DNA from: Virgibacillus indicus
GTDB lineage: Bacteria > Bacillota > Bacilli > Bacillales > Amphibacillaceae
Length of the DNA: 64,000 nt
Reading direction: 5' to 3'
Assembly: GCF_002266285.1 (NCBI RefSeq)
Contig: NZ_NPMS01000008.1
Span: forward strand, 1 to 64,000
The notes under the pieces were generated by a model that saw only the letters and a list, made by a program, of their open reading frames with translations, made no database searches and had not been told where the DNA came from. This document shows, piece after piece, positions 28,121 through 39,936 of the stretch. Every line of letters starts with the position of its first letter. Position 1 is the stretch's first letter. The translations under genes were made by a program, and so were the position numbers.

Positions 28121-29188
28121 ATGAAGAAAGCAATTTACCTTCTCTTACTATTATTAATCGTTTTTACAGGCTGTTCGAAAGAGGAAGAGAAAGCGCAGAA
28201 TAATAAACAGAGAGATAGTTCAACGGAGGAAAAAGCAGTTCCGGATGGTGAAGAGGAAGCTGAAAAAGCTTTGAAAAACATCTTTCCATTAACAGGAATG
28301 AAAACAGATGAAGAGGCAGATAATCGGATAATAGGTATAATGGTAAATAACCATACATTGGCAAGACCGCAATCGGGACTTTCCAGTGCAGATATGGTTT
28401 TTGAAATTCTGGCTGAGGGGAAAATCACACGTTTGCTGGCATTATATCAAAGTAAAATCCCGGATGTGGTTGGCCCTGTAAGAAGTGCCAGAGAATATTA
28501 TTTCAAATTGGCAAATGCCTATAATGCCTTGTATGTTTACCATGGAGCTGCAAATTTTGTTAATGATATGATTATCAATCGAGGTATTGAGCATTTAAAT
28601 GGCTCCATTTATGATAATGATGGTAACTTATTTAAAAGGGAAGCATTTCGAAAAGCACCACATAATTCCTATTTGCAGGTTGATGCAGTGTATGATGTGG
28701 CAGAAGGAAAAGGATATGAGGTGACTTCTTCATTTGAAGGACTGGAATTTTTGGATGAGAAGGAAGTGGTTTCACTTTCCGGAGAACCTGCAAACCATGT
28801 GGAAATTGTATACTCAGCGAACAACCCAATGGAAATTGTTGAGTTTGCGTATGATGAAGCAAGCGGGAAATATACCAGATTCAATGATCGGGAAAAAACA
28901 GTCGAATTAAATACAGATGAAGCGGTTCAGGTGGAAAATATTTTTATAGTGGAAACCCATCATGAAGTGATCGATGATGCAGGACGCCGTGCAATTGATC
29001 TAGCTTCTGGAGGTAATGCGTATTTAATTCAAAAAGGAAATGTACAGAAAGTTCAGTGGGAAAATCAGGATGGAAAAATTATTCCTGTTATTGACGGGAA
29101 GCCAGCAGGATTTGTTCCAGGTAAAACCTGGATTAATATTATTCCATCTGCCCCGGGAATTGAACAATCTGTCACCATATCAAACTAG
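28121..29188 (+). CDS. DUF3048 lipoprotein (YerB-like)
   Basis: 355 residues. The signal peptide ends in the lipobox FTGC (Cys18), followed by an acidic low-complexity stretch. Two DUF3048 segments follow: MVNNHTLARPQSGLSSADMVFEILAEG-type sequence with VVGPVRSARE near 105-125, and a C-terminal FVPGKTWINIIPS. The start is ATG 28121 after GAGGTGTGG. It lies in the yerA-yerB-yerC order of B. subtilis. It acts outside the membrane; the role is unknown. Confidence 0.85.
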   Translation: MKKAIYLLLLLLIVFTGCSKEEEKAQNNKQRDSSTEEKAVPDGEEEAEKALKNIFPLTGMKTDEEADNRIIGIMVNNHTLARPQSGLSSADMVFEILAEGKITRLLALYQSKIPDVVGPVRSAREYYFKLANAYNALYVYHGAANFVNDMIINRGIEHLNGSIYDNDGNLFKREAFRKAPHNSYLQVDAVYDVAEGKGYEVTSSFEGLEFLDEKEVVSLSGEPANHVEIVYSANNPMEIVEFAYDEASGKYTRFNDREKTVELNTDEAVQVENIFIVETHHEVIDDAGRRAIDLASGGNAYLIQKGNVQKVQWENQDGKIIPVIDGKPAGFVPGKTWINIIPSAPGIEQSVTISN

Positions 29189-29210
29189 TGTAAAAGCAGG
29201 AGGTTTTGTC

Positions 29211-29513
29211 GTGCAAATTGATAAATTGCGTGGAGAACAATTAGATCAATTGTTTGATGCGATTTTATCGTTGAAGGATCGGGAGGAATGCTACCGTTTC
29301 TTTGACGATATTGCTACAATGTCAGAAATTCATTCCATATCCCAGCGATTGCAGGTTGCAAAAATGCTGACAGAAGGCAGTACGTATAATGCTATTGAAC
29401 AAGAGACAAAAGCCTCAACAGCAACCATCTCAAGGGTGCGCCGCTGCATAAATTACGGCAGTGAAGGATATCAGATGGTGCTTGACCGGATCTTGGAAGA
29501 TAAAGGGAATTGA
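29211..29513 (+). CDS. yerC: YerC/TrpR-like DNA-binding protein
   Basis: 100 residues from GTG 29211, 7 nt after GCAGGAGG. An all-helical TrpR-superfamily protein: LSLKDREECYRFFDDIATMSEI followed by the helix-turn-helix TYNAIEQETKASTATISRVRRC. B. subtilis YerC occupies the same place. A much longer frame reaches back to 29040, but it overlaps yerB in another frame and has no ribosome site. Confidence 0.88.
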   Translation: MQIDKLRGEQLDQLFDAILSLKDREECYRFFDDIATMSEIHSISQRLQVAKMLTEGSTYNAIEQETKASTATISRVRRCINYGSEGYQMVLDRILEDKGN

Positions 29514-29514
29514 A

Positions 29515-29550
29515 AATGCCGCTGCCATTATGGGGTAGCGGTATTTGTGT
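29515..29550 (+). terminator. Probable terminator after yerC
   Basis: ATGCCGCT pairs with AGCGGTAT (one G-U) around GCC-ATTAT-GGGGT; only a short T run follows. Confidence 0.5.
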
Positions 29551-29589
29551 TGAGGGCGGAAGGATATCCAACCATTCTGTAAAATAACG

Positions 29590-29785
29590 ATAAAGTTGAA
29601 AGAAAACTTTCCAAGGTTGAGAGACGTCAGCGTAAAGTTGAGAGAAAAAGTGATTAGGTTCAGTTATGTCTCAACTTTCCAACAGTTTCTCTCAACTTTA
29701 ACTGTTTATGTTTCAACTTTTACTACTTGTCTCTCACCTTCTGCATTTATCTCTCAAGTTCCACTGCATATCTCTCAACTTCGCC
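29590..29785 (+). repeat. Array B: inverted 21-bp repeats (GTTGAGAGA / TCTCTCAAC)
   Basis: Four units in one orientation (GTTGA-type cores at 29595, 29616, 29637, 29658) are followed by six inverted units (TCAAC-type cores at 29671, 29692, 29713, 29734, 29754, 29775). All spacings within an orientation are 21 bp except one of 20. The core matches array A at 8391-8525. No coding frame follows the period. It lies between yerC and pcrB. Confidence 0.8.
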
Positions 29786-29911
29786 CCCGCACCACTCCCT
29801 AAAGCATTCTTCTAATATACTTCAAAAAAGATTCCGCATATCCCTAAATTCCACACACGATTTTTGGTATAATAATGTAATGTACCATTTAGATAACGGA
29901 GGATTAAAAAT

Positions 29912-30601
29912 TTGCATACGACAATGAACGAATGGAAGCATATATTTAAATTGGATCCTGCCAAGGAGATTTCTGATGAGCATCTGGAAATGATTTGTGA
30001 ATCGGGAACAGATGCGGTAATTGTTGGCGGGACAGATGACGTGACTCTCGATGGGGTACTGGATCTGCTGTCACGTGTACGCAGATATACTGTACCATGC
30101 ATCCTGGAAATTTCCGAAATGGATGCAATTACACCAGGGTTTGATTATTATTTTATCCCGATGGTGCTGAACAGCAAAGAGAAAAAATGGATGATGGATA
30201 TACAGCATCAGGCAATAAAGCAGTATGTTGACATGATGGAATACAGTGAAATTTTCTTTGAAGGATATTGCATTCTAAATGAAGAAGCAAAAGCTTTTCA
30301 TCGTACAAACAGCTATCTGCCGGATGCGGGAGACCTGATTGCATATGCGTATATGGCGGAGAAGGTGTTTCACCTGCCAATATTCTATATGGAATACAGC
30401 GGGAAATACGGGGATCCGGAGCTTGTCAAAAAGGTGAAAAATGAGTTGAACGAAACACTGCTTCTTTATGGGGGCGGGATTGAAAATACCTTTCAGGCAA
30501 GTGAAATGAAGGAACATGCTGACATTATAATTGTAGGAAATATTATTTATTCCGATATTAAAAAAGCTTTGAAGACGGTCAAAGCAGTAAAAGATAATTG
30601 A
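29912..30601 (+). CDS. pcrB: Heptaprenylglyceryl phosphate synthase
   Basis: Joins heptaprenyl diphosphate to glycerol-1-phosphate; an archaeal-type ether-lipid step conserved in Bacilli. 229 residues. TIM-barrel features: [52 protein letters not shown] and LLYGGGI. TTG 29912 lies 8 nt after GGAGG; ATG 29924 is a less well spaced alternative. It precedes pcrA, as in B. subtilis. Confidence 0.95.
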   Translation: MHTTMNEWKHIFKLDPAKEISDEHLEMICESGTDAVIVGGTDDVTLDGVLDLLSRVRRYTVPCILEISEMDAITPGFDYYFIPMVLNSKEKKWMMDIQHQAIKQYVDMMEYSEIFFEGYCILNEEAKAFHRTNSYLPDAGDLIAYAYMAEKVFHLPIFYMEYSGKYGDPELVKKVKNELNETLLLYGGGIENTFQASEMKEHADIIIVGNIIYSDIKKALKTVKAVKDN

Positions 30602-30620
30602 TTCAGAGGCGGTGTTTTTT

Positions 30621-32840
30621 ATGAGTCAAACGATAGATGACTTACTAAAAGGATTAAATAAAGAACAGCAGGAGGCTGTAAAACATACAGATGGGGCACT
30701 CTTGATTATGGCTGGCGCAGGAAGTGGAAAAACGCGTGTGCTTACACACCGGATTGCCTACCTGCTCAGTGAAAAGGATGTTGCCGCAAGAAATATTCTG
30801 GCAATCACATTCACGAATAAAGCAGCGCGGGAAATGAAGGAAAGGGTCCGAAAGCTGGTTGGACCAGAAAGTGAATATATGTGGGTATCAACATTCCACT
30901 CCATGTGTGTGCGAATTTTGAGAAGAGATATTGACCGGATTGGATACAGCCGTAATTTCACCATACTGGACAGTGGGGATCAGCTTTCTGTTATCAAGCA
31001 GATTTTAAAAAATCTCAACATTGATCCGAAAAAATTTGATCCGCGGGCAATGCTTGGGCAAATCAGTGCGGCGAAAAATGAACTGATTACATCTGAAGAG
31101 TACAGCAATAATGTGGGGAATTTTTACGAAAAACAAATATCGCAAATTTACACGGCATATCAGAAAATGCTGCATAAAAACCAGTCCCTGGATTTTGATG
31201 ATTTAATCATGCAGACTATTCATCTGTTCAAACGTGTACCGGAAGTGCTTGAATATTATCAGCGCCGGTTTCAATATATTCATGTGGATGAGTATCAGGA
31301 TACGAACCATGCACAATATTTTCTGGTGAAACAGCTAGCAAGCCGTTTTCAGAATCTTTGTGTCGTTGGTGATTCGGATCAGTCCATTTACCGCTGGAGA
31401 GGTGCGGACATTACCAATATCCTTTCATTTGAGAAGGACTATCCAACATCAAGAACCGTATTTTTAGAACAAAACTACCGCTCAACAAAATCAATCCTTG
31501 CTGCAGCTAATAAAGTTATCGGTAACAACAGTGGACGTAAACCGAAAAATCTGTGGACAGAAAATGCTGACGGAAAAAATATTAATTATTTCCAGGGCGC
31601 AACGGAGCAGGAAGAGGCGCTCTATGTTACCGATAAAATTCAGGAACTCACGCGTAATGAAGGTTATTCCGCAGGTGATGTAGCTATTTTATATCGGACG
31701 AATGCCCAGTCCCGTGCGATTGAGGATACATTAATGAAATCAAATATTTCCTATCAGATGGTTGGCGGGACTAAGTTCTATGAACGTAAGGAAATTAAGG
31801 ATATGATTGCCTATTTACGCCTGATTACAAACCCGGATGATGACCTGAGTTTTGAACGTGTTGTAAATGTGCCGAAAAGGGGTATTGGTAAAACATCAAT
31901 CGACCGTCTGAGGGCACATGCTATGACGCATGATATTTCCTTCTATGAAGCGGTGAAAGAGGTTGATTTTACAGGCGTATCGAAAAAAGCAGCCAATGCA
32001 TTAGCTGAGTTCGGGAATTTGATAAAGACTTTAACCCAGCAGCAGGAATTTTTAACAGCAACAGATATGGTTGAAGCCGTATTAGAACGGACAGGCTATG
32101 AACAAATGCTGAAAAATGAACAAACAATAGAATCACAAAGCCGTCTGGAAAACCTGGAAGAATTCATGACAGTTACCCAGGATTTTGAAAAGACTGCTGA
32201 AGATAAAACATTGATTGCTTTCCTTACAGATCTTGCTTTAATTGCGGACATTGACAAGGTGGATGAAGAGGATCCGGACAATCAGGAAAAAATCACTTTA
32301 ATGACATTGCATGCGGCAAAAGGACTGGAGTTTCCTGTCGTATTCCTAATTGGAATGGAAGAAAATGTTTTTCCACACAGCCGCTCCATGATGGATAATG
32401 ATGAGATGGAAGAAGAACGGAGGCTGGCATATGTAGGGATTACTCGTGCTGAACGAGAGCTTTACCTTACCCATGCAAAAATGCGTACACTTTACGGACG
32501 AACTAATATGAACCCAATCAGCCGTTTTATCAATGAGATTCCGGAAGAATTAATTGAAGGAATTGAACAGGCCAGGACGTCTATGTTCGGCGCATCCTTT
32601 GGAAAACCTAAAGACAAACCAGCACCAATGAAGCGAAAAGCAGAAAGAATGCAAAAAACGACTGGTGCCGAAAGCGAATCATGGGGTCCGGGAGACAAGG
32701 CAAATCATAAAAAATGGGGCGTTGGCACAGTTGTCAAAGTTCAGGGTGAAGGTGAGGCAATGGAGCTTGATATTGCATTTCCTGCACCGACCGGCATAAA
32801 GCGGGTTCTGGCAAAGTTTGCCCCAATATCGAGAGAGTAA
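30621..32840 (+). CDS. pcrA: ATP-dependent DNA helicase PcrA
   Basis: Superfamily 1A 3'-5' helicase of repair and rolling-circle replication. 739 residues. Walker [84 protein letters not shown] and [13 protein letters not shown] occur in order. The C-terminus carries the tudor-like segment ([17 protein letters not shown]) that binds RNA polymerase. ATG 30621 is preferred to GTG 30612 by spacing to AGAGGCGG. Confidence 0.97.
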   Translation: MSQTIDDLLKGLNKEQQEAVKHTDGALLIMAGAGSGKTRVLTHRIAYLLSEKDVAARNILAITFTNKAAREMKERVRKLVGPESEYMWVSTFHSMCVRILRRDIDRIGYSRNFTILDSGDQLSVIKQILKNLNIDPKKFDPRAMLGQISAAKNELITSEEYSNNVGNFYEKQISQIYTAYQKMLHKNQSLDFDDLIMQTIHLFKRVPEVLEYYQRRFQYIHVDEYQDTNHAQYFLVKQLASRFQNLCVVGDSDQSIYRWRGADITNILSFEKDYPTSRTVFLEQNYRSTKSILAAANKVIGNNSGRKPKNLWTENADGKNINYFQGATEQEEALYVTDKIQELTRNEGYSAGDVAILYRTNAQSRAIEDTLMKSNISYQMVGGTKFYERKEIKDMIAYLRLITNPDDDLSFERVVNVPKRGIGKTSIDRLRAHAMTHDISFYEAVKEVDFTGVSKKAANALAEFGNLIKTLTQQQEFLTATDMVEAVLERTGYEQMLKNEQTIESQSRLENLEEFMTVTQDFEKTAEDKTLIAFLTDLALIADIDKVDEEDPDNQEKITLMTLHAAKGLEFPVVFLIGMEENVFPHSRSMMDNDEMEEERRLAYVGITRAERELYLTHAKMRTLYGRTNMNPISRFINEIPEELIEGIEQARTSMFGASFGKPKDKPAPMKRKAERMQKTTGAESESWGPGDKANHKKWGVGTVVKVQGEGEAMELDIAFPAPTGIKRVLAKFAPISRE

Positions 32841-32852
32841 AGAGGTGCATGA

Positions 32853-34859
<2,007 letters not shown>

Positions 34860-34873
34860 GGAGTGTTTGAAAC

Positions 34874-36004
34874 ATGAAAAGAATCAGTGTCTGGCTAATA
34901 TGTGCACTCCTTTTGCTAACAAGCTGTGCACCAAATATGAATGAAGAAGAAGTTCTGCAAAATGATGAATCAGAAGAAGAAGTATCAATTGTGCCAAGCT
35001 ATCAGCTGTCAGATGAAAATTACAAGATGATTCTTCCATATAAAGTCAGCAATGCCAGGGGTGTTATTACAAACCAGATGGGAAATCGGCTGGATATTGA
35101 TGAGATGGAGGAAGGGCTAAGACGTCATTCCAAAGAAGTATATGACCCTGGGAAGTATTTTTTTCAGGAAGGCCAATATCTAAGTTCTGAACTGCTTTAT
35201 GAATGGCTGGATGAATTAAATCCGGTAATTAAAAAGGAAGATACAGAAGGGCTGGAACCCGAAGAAGAAGAGGAGTTTTACCGCAATAATCCTCGTTACC
35301 TATCACATATTTTGGAACAGAACTTCCTGCAAAAGAAAGAAGATAAAACAGTTGACCTTGTAGGAATGTCAATTGGAATAGCAATGAAATCTGTCTACCG
35401 TTTCCAGACTGAAGTTGGTGGGCCGTATTATTATCAGGATATCCCAAAAGATCAGATGATGGAACAGGCAAACAAAATTGCACAAACGATTGTTGAACGA
35501 ATCCGGGAAATGGAAGGACTTGGGGAGATTCCAATCATGTTTGCTGTTTATCGGGAAGAGGACCAGGCTTCACCAGTGCCAGGGAATTTCGTTGCTAAAA
35601 CGAACGTAGCTGGAGGTAAAGCATCCATTGGCGACTGGGATACAATAAACGAAGAAAATATCCTTTTCCCATCGGAGGAAGGGAGAAAGAAGTATTTTGA
35701 TGATCACGAAATTGTTACAAGCTTCGGAAATGAGGTTGCAGAGTACTTTCCAAATTATGTAGGTATAATTGGCAAGGGCTTTTACATTAATGAAGAATTA
35801 CAAAAGCTGACAATCGAGATCCCAATTGAGTTTTATGGAAAAGGTGAGATTATTGGCTTTACACAGTTTGTTTACGGACTTGTTCAGGAGATGTTTGCGG
35901 ATTATTTTGATTTGGAAATAAAGGTAACATCAAGCAGCCAAGTGGAAAGTTTAATTTACCGAAAAGCTGGAGCAGACTCTCCGACATACCATATTTTTCA
36001 TTAG
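34874..36004 (+). CDS. CamS-family lipoprotein (YerH-like)
   Basis: 376 residues. The signal peptide ends with lipobox LTSC (Cys18), followed by an acidic segment. The CamS domain follows: YQLSDENYKMILPYKVSNARGVI and later LVGMSIGIAMKSVYRFQTEVGGPYYY. The signal peptides of CamS homologues in enterococci and staphylococci are sources of sex-pheromone peptides; the mature function is not known. The start is ATG 34874 after AAGGAGTG, 14 nt after ligA. Confidence 0.88.
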   Translation: MKRISVWLICALLLLTSCAPNMNEEEVLQNDESEEEVSIVPSYQLSDENYKMILPYKVSNARGVITNQMGNRLDIDEMEEGLRRHSKEVYDPGKYFFQEGQYLSSELLYEWLDELNPVIKKEDTEGLEPEEEEEFYRNNPRYLSHILEQNFLQKKEDKTVDLVGMSIGIAMKSVYRFQTEVGGPYYYQDIPKDQMMEQANKIAQTIVERIREMEGLGEIPIMFAVYREEDQASPVPGNFVAKTNVAGGKASIGDWDTINEENILFPSEEGRKKYFDDHEIVTSFGNEVAEYFPNYVGIIGKGFYINEELQKLTIEIPIEFYGKGEIIGFTQFVYGLVQEMFADYFDLEIKVTSSSQVESLIYRKAGADSPTYHIFH

Positions 36005-36005
36005 T

Positions 36006-36150
36006 AGAACAAAAGCGCAAGCGCCCGTTTAGCGACGTACGGACTGGACTGAGCCGCAGGAGATAAAGGAAACACGACGACCGCAGGAAGTCGATGTTGA
36101 CTTATTGTACGGAGGTGAAGGAAGTCCGCTAGTCGCTGGACGTGGCTGTT
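36006..36150. repeat. GC-rich structured intergenic repeat
   Basis: Starts with AGAACAAAAGCGCAAGCGCC and contains paired segments (AGCGAC with GTCGCT, GACTTCC-like with GGAAGTC). The composition differs strongly from the AT-rich surroundings. From memory it resembles a repeat scattered in many Bacillaceae genomes; this cannot be checked here. No ORF is supported. The rest of the camS-regulator gap holds a terminator, a palindrome and a promoter. Confidence 0.6.
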
Positions 36151-36198
36151 TATGTCCAAGAATTAATTGCTGCAAATTTTATACTTTTCTTATCAATT

Positions 36199-36235
36199 AA
36201 AAAGGATGGACAAGTTCCGTCCTTTTTATTTTTTA
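36199..36235 (+). terminator. Terminator of the pcrB-camS operon
   Basis: AAAGGATGGA pairs with TCCGTCCTTT (one G-U) and is followed by TTATTTTTT. Confidence 0.75.
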
Positions 36236-36345
36236 ATAAATTTATGCAGTAAAAATAAGAAGTTTTTAAGTAATAAGTAATGAGTAATAAGTTATATTTT
36301 GTAGAATCTTTCATTGATTATAAAAAATCCCTCGAAAATGCACTA

Positions 36346-36366
36346 ATTTTCCTCATATAGGAAAAT
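36346..36366. promoter_or_regulatory. Perfect palindrome upstream of the RNPP regulator
   Basis: ATTTTCC, 7 nt, GGAAAAT. It lies about 85 bp upstream of the likely -10. It is a candidate operator by position only. Confidence 0.35.
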
Positions 36367-36425
36367 CGGAAAGTTTTTAGGGTGTTTTTGGAGCGAAAAA
36401 GGTGTATTTTCACTGTTATTTTCCC

Positions 36426-36455
36426 AATATGAATTATCAGAATCTATGTTATAAT
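36426..36455 (+). promoter_or_regulatory. Promoter of the RNPP regulator gene
   Basis: An extended -10, TGTTATAAT (TATAAT at 36450-36455), is clear. The -35 region near 36427-36432 is weak, as is usual with an extended -10. Confidence 0.6.
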
Positions 36456-36503
36456 GTAAATATACAAAGCATTATAATTCTAATAAAGGCAAGGGTGGGT
36501 ATA

Positions 36504-37769
36504 TTGGTAGAAATAGGATCCTTTATCAAATTACAGCGCACCAAAAAAGAGATGACACAGGGAGAATTAGCTAAAGGAATAGTATCTTTATCCTACTTAT
36601 CAAAAATTGAGAATAAGAAGACGGATGCAAGTCCGGAAATTATTCAGCTCTTATGTACGCGCCTTGGAATCCAACTAAAAGATGGATTTGATGCAAGCAT
36701 CCAGGAGAAATGCAAACAGTGGTATAACATGCTCTTTGAAGTAAATGACAAAGAAGAAATCATTACTACATACAATGAACTTCAGGAGATCATGGATACA
36801 AACCTGACCGACAGTCTATTGATGTTTGAAATTCATAAAATCAGGTATTATTTAATTTTAGGCAAATTGGATAAAGCCCTGGTAAAAATTAATGAATTAA
36901 ATGAGATGGCGGATTCCTTTGATAATTTACACAAGTATTATTGGTATAAGTTTCGGGGGAATTACAACTCTGCAAGTGGTTTTTTCAGTCAGGCAATGCA
37001 ATTGTATAAATTGGCTGAGGAAAAATCAAATCGGATAGATATTGAAGTTAAGGAAATAGCAGACCTTCAATATACGATAGCTATTACTCACAGTAAATTG
37101 CGGAATACATTAGAAGTTATTGAATATGCTGAGAAGGCTCTGGATATTTATATGAAAGAATATAATTTTTTCAGATGTGCACAATCTCATATTGTTTTAG
37201 GGATATCCTACCGACGAATAAAAATGTATGAGAAGGCTATTAAGAATTATAACTTAGCAAGACACTTAGGAGAATTAAATAAAGACAAACAGATAATCCA
37301 GCTAACAAATTTAAATTTAGGTTACCTTTCCTCTGCAAAAGGAGATTCAAAAGATGCCATTCATTACTATTTGCAGGTGGTAGATGATCCAGAAGTCGAA
37401 CAGAATGCAAGATTAACCTCGTTAACCGCATTAATTAAAGAATATTATTCTATAAACGAAATTGAAAGAACGAAAGAAATGATAAAAAAAGGATTTGAAT
37501 TAATCGGTACAAAAGATGTGGAAAAGCATAAAGTCCACTATTATGTTCTGAATACCTATAGTTATGCTATAAATGAACAGAACAACCAATTTGAAAAAAT
37601 TGTAATTAATGAACTTATACCCTATTTAACTAATCATAAGGATTATGCAAATATAGTTGTTTATGCAAATATGCTTGGGAATCACTTTGAAGAACTTGGC
37701 AAGTACAAGGAATCCGTTAAATATTACAAACTCGCAAATTTGACATATGAAGAATTAGTTAATTTATAA
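36504..37769 (+). CDS. HTH+TPR transcription regulator, RNPP (NprR/PlcR) type
   Basis: 421 residues. The N-terminal HTH_3 domain reads IGSFIKLQRTKKEMTQGEL then YLSKIENKKTDASPEIIQLL (about residues 4-55). The rest is helical TPR repeats, such as KALVKINELNEMADSFDNLH, YEKAIKNYNLARHLGE and GKYKESVKYYKLANLTYEEL. The size equals that of NprR (about 423). RNPP regulators bind a re-imported oligopeptide on the TPR face; a propeptide gene follows 15 nt downstream. An open frame extends back to 36402, but AAGGGTGGG before TTG 36504 and the family start (VEIGSFIKL) set the start. Target genes are unknown. Confidence 0.88.
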   Translation: MVEIGSFIKLQRTKKEMTQGELAKGIVSLSYLSKIENKKTDASPEIIQLLCTRLGIQLKDGFDASIQEKCKQWYNMLFEVNDKEEIITTYNELQEIMDTNLTDSLLMFEIHKIRYYLILGKLDKALVKINELNEMADSFDNLHKYYWYKFRGNYNSASGFFSQAMQLYKLAEEKSNRIDIEVKEIADLQYTIAITHSKLRNTLEVIEYAEKALDIYMKEYNFFRCAQSHIVLGISYRRIKMYEKAIKNYNLARHLGELNKDKQIIQLTNLNLGYLSSAKGDSKDAIHYYLQVVDDPEVEQNARLTSLTALIKEYYSINEIERTKEMIKKGFELIGTKDVEKHKVHYYVLNTYSYAINEQNNQFEKIVINELIPYLTNHKDYANIVVYANMLGNHFEELGKYKESVKYYKLANLTYEELVNL

Positions 37770-37784
37770 AGGGGGGGGAGAGAT

Positions 37785-37928
37785 ATGAAAAAGATGATTG
37801 CTACTATTGCTTTAGGTACTGTTATTGTTGTTGGATTGTTTGCGTCACAAAGCAGTGAGCCGACAGAACTTGCTGGCGAATTAGAGCCAAGTATTTTCTC
37901 TGTGGAAACACCTAGCTACTTCTTCTAA
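37785..37928 (+). CDS. Exported propeptide, candidate signalling peptide of the RNPP pair
   Basis: A 47-codon gene. ATG 37785 follows the very strong AAAGGGGGGGGAGAG. The N-terminus is MKKMIATIALGTVIVVGLFA, a signal-type hydrophobic segment. The middle is acidic (ELAGELEP) and the C-terminus is SVETPSYFF. The design (43-48 residues, secretion signal, C-terminal peptide, directly after an HTH-TPR gene) matches PapR and NprX. By analogy the last 5-9 residues would be the signal; the end PSYFF is similar in character to the PapR end LPFEF. A strong terminator follows. Function is inferred from architecture only. Confidence 0.8.
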   Translation: MKKMIATIALGTVIVVGLFASQSSEPTELAGELEPSIFSVETPSYFF

Positions 37929-37981
37929 CCCTTGAAGTGCTAGTAAGTAATTTTTTTACCCTATTACTATATGATGGATTT

Positions 37982-38019
37982 ACCTGAAATAGCGTGGAAC
38001 CTATTTCAGGTCTTTTTTT
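37982..38019 (+). terminator. Terminator after the propeptide gene
   Basis: A perfect 11-bp stem, ACCTGAAATAG / CTATTTCAGGT, is followed by TTTTTTT. Confidence 0.9.
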
Positions 38020-38166
38020 GTTTTAAAACGATGGATGCAAACCTCGCTGAATAGTTGCTTAAAGCCTCTTCACTCTGCTATTATCAATAGTGGTATAATG
38101 TTTACTGTGGAATAAAAAATGAAATAATTAAATAGAAGAGCTAAACAGATTACGGAGGTGCAGGAA

Positions 38167-38457
38167 ATGGCAGAAATCACAAAAGATCAGGTGAAGCATG
38201 TTGCGAACCTGGCAAGACTTGCTGTTACTGATGAAGAAGTAGGGAAATTAGCAGAAGACTTGAGTGCAATCATTGGGTATGCCGAACAGCTGAATGAATT
38301 GGATACAGAAGGTGTAGAACCGACAACACATGTACTGGATCTGAAAAATGTAATGCGTAAGGACGAACCTAAGGAATGGATTACACAGGAAGACGCATTG
38401 AAAAATGCCCCAGAAAAAGAAAATGGCCAGTTCAAAGTACCATCGATTTTGGAGTAG
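38167..38457 (+). CDS. gatC: Asp/Glu-tRNA amidotransferase subunit C
   Basis: 96 residues: [21 protein letters not shown] followed by [15 protein letters not shown]. It stabilises GatA in the complex that amidates Glu-tRNA(Gln). ATG 38167 follows CGGAGGTG by a normal spacing; the frame opens earlier at GTG 38158, inside the ribosome site. First gene of gatCAB. Confidence 0.96.
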   Translation: MAEITKDQVKHVANLARLAVTDEEVGKLAEDLSAIIGYAEQLNELDTEGVEPTTHVLDLKNVMRKDEPKEWITQEDALKNAPEKENGQFKVPSILE

Positions 38458-38469
38458 GGAGGATAACCG

Positions 38470-39936
38470 ATGTCATTATTTGATCACACAATAAAAGAAC
38501 TCGAAGAAAAGCTACATAATAAAGAAATTTCCGTGCAGGACCTTGTTGAAGCTTCATACAATCGAATTAAAGAAGTGGATGGACAAGTGAATGCTTTTTT
38601 GACATTAAATGAAGAAGAGGCAATTGCTAAAGCGAAAGAATTGGATGAGGCATCTGAGAAGTCACAGCGTTTATTTGGAATGCCCAGCGGAATCAAAGAT
38701 AATATCATGACAAAAGGGCTTCGCACAACATGTGCAAGTCAATTCCTGGATAACTTCAATGAGCCGTTGTATAACGCTACTGTTGTAGAGAAATTAAACA
38801 AAGAAAATACCGTTACAATCGGAAAATTAAACATGGATGAATTTGCAATGGGTTCATCGAATGAAAATTCCAGCTATACACCAACACGCAATCCATGGAA
38901 TACAGATTATGTTCCAGGAGGGTCCAGTGGCGGATCAGCTGCTGCAGTGGCGGCCGGGGAAGTATTATTTTCACTCGGATCTGATACTGGCGGGTCGATT
39001 CGTCAGCCTGCTGCATTTTGTGGTGTCGTAGGATTAAAACCAACATATGGCTTGGTTTCACGCTTTGGATTAGTTGCGTTTGCATCGTCTTTGGATCAAA
39101 TTGGGCCTATTACCCGCAATGTTGAGGATAATGCTCGAGTTCTTGAAGTTATTGCAGGCCATGATGAAATGGATTCAACAAGCGCGGCTGTAGATATTCC
39201 ATCCTATACAGAAAGCCTGACAGGCGATGTTAACGGTCTGAAAATTGCTGTGCCCAAAGAGTACCTCGCAGAAGGTGTAGCACCAGAAGTAAAAGAGGCT
39301 GTACAAAATGCATTGAAAGTATACGAATCGCTTGGAGCAACATGGGAAGAGGTTTCCCTGCCACATTCGAAATACGCGGTTGCTACCTATTATCTGCTTT
39401 CTTCTTCAGAAGCATCTGCCAACCTTGCCCGCTTTGATGGGGTGCGTTATGGAGTCAGATCTGAAAATGCAGACAATATGATTGATATGTTTAAAAACTC
39501 ACGCAGTGAAGGCTTCGGTGATGAAGTAAAACGCCGTATTATGCTTGGAACCTTTGCCTTAAGCTCAGGCTACTATGAGGCCTATTATAAAAAGGCACAA
39601 AAAGTTCGTACATTAATAAAAAATGATTTTGATAAAATATTTGAAGATTATGATGTCGTTATTGGACCAACCACGCCTACACCGGCATTCAAAGTTGGAG
39701 AAAATATTGATGATCCGTTAACCATGTATGCCAATGATATTCTGACTATACCTGTAAACCTGGCGGGTGTACCTGGAATCTCACTTCCATGCGGGTTCTC
39801 TGAAAAAGGTCTGCCGATTGGACTTCAGATCATTGGGAAATACTTCGATGAAAGTACAGTATATCGTGCAGCACATGCTTACGAGCAGGCAACTGATCAT
39901 CATACAAAACGACCTCAGCTTGGAGGTGCCAACTAA
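38470..39936 (+). CDS. gatA: Asp/Glu-tRNA amidotransferase subunit A
   Basis: 488 residues. Amidase-signature enzyme that releases ammonia from glutamine. Catalytic Lys in SGIKDNI, and Ser-Ser-Lys region in [14 protein letters not shown] and [16 protein letters not shown]. The start is ATG 38470 after GGGAGG, 12 nt from gatC. It overlaps gatB by one base. Confidence 0.97.
   Translation: MSLFDHTIKELEEKLHNKEISVQDLVEASYNRIKEVDGQVNAFLTLNEEEAIAKAKELDEASEKSQRLFGMPSGIKDNIMTKGLRTTCASQFLDNFNEPLYNATVVEKLNKENTVTIGKLNMDEFAMGSSNENSSYTPTRNPWNTDYVPGGSSGGSAAAVAAGEVLFSLGSDTGGSIRQPAAFCGVVGLKPTYGLVSRFGLVAFASSLDQIGPITRNVEDNARVLEVIAGHDEMDSTSAAVDIPSYTESLTGDVNGLKIAVPKEYLAEGVAPEVKEAVQNALKVYESLGATWEEVSLPHSKYAVATYYLLSSSEASANLARFDGVRYGVRSENADNMIDMFKNSRSEGFGDEVKRRIMLGTFALSSGYYEAYYKKAQKVRTLIKNDFDKIFEDYDVVIGPTTPTPAFKVGENIDDPLTMYANDILTIPVNLAGVPGISLPCGFSEKGLPIGLQIIGKYFDESTVYRAAHAYEQATDHHTKRPQLGGAN

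Noticed and set aside
29040..29210. Long upstream extension of yerC
   Set aside because: It overlaps yerB in another frame; GTG 29211 has an ideal ribosome site and matches the family start.
29590..29785. The 21-bp repeat array as a CRISPR
   Set aside because: Cores are about 9-10 bp and degenerate, gaps between them are about 11 bp, and orientation flips midway. No cas gene is near.
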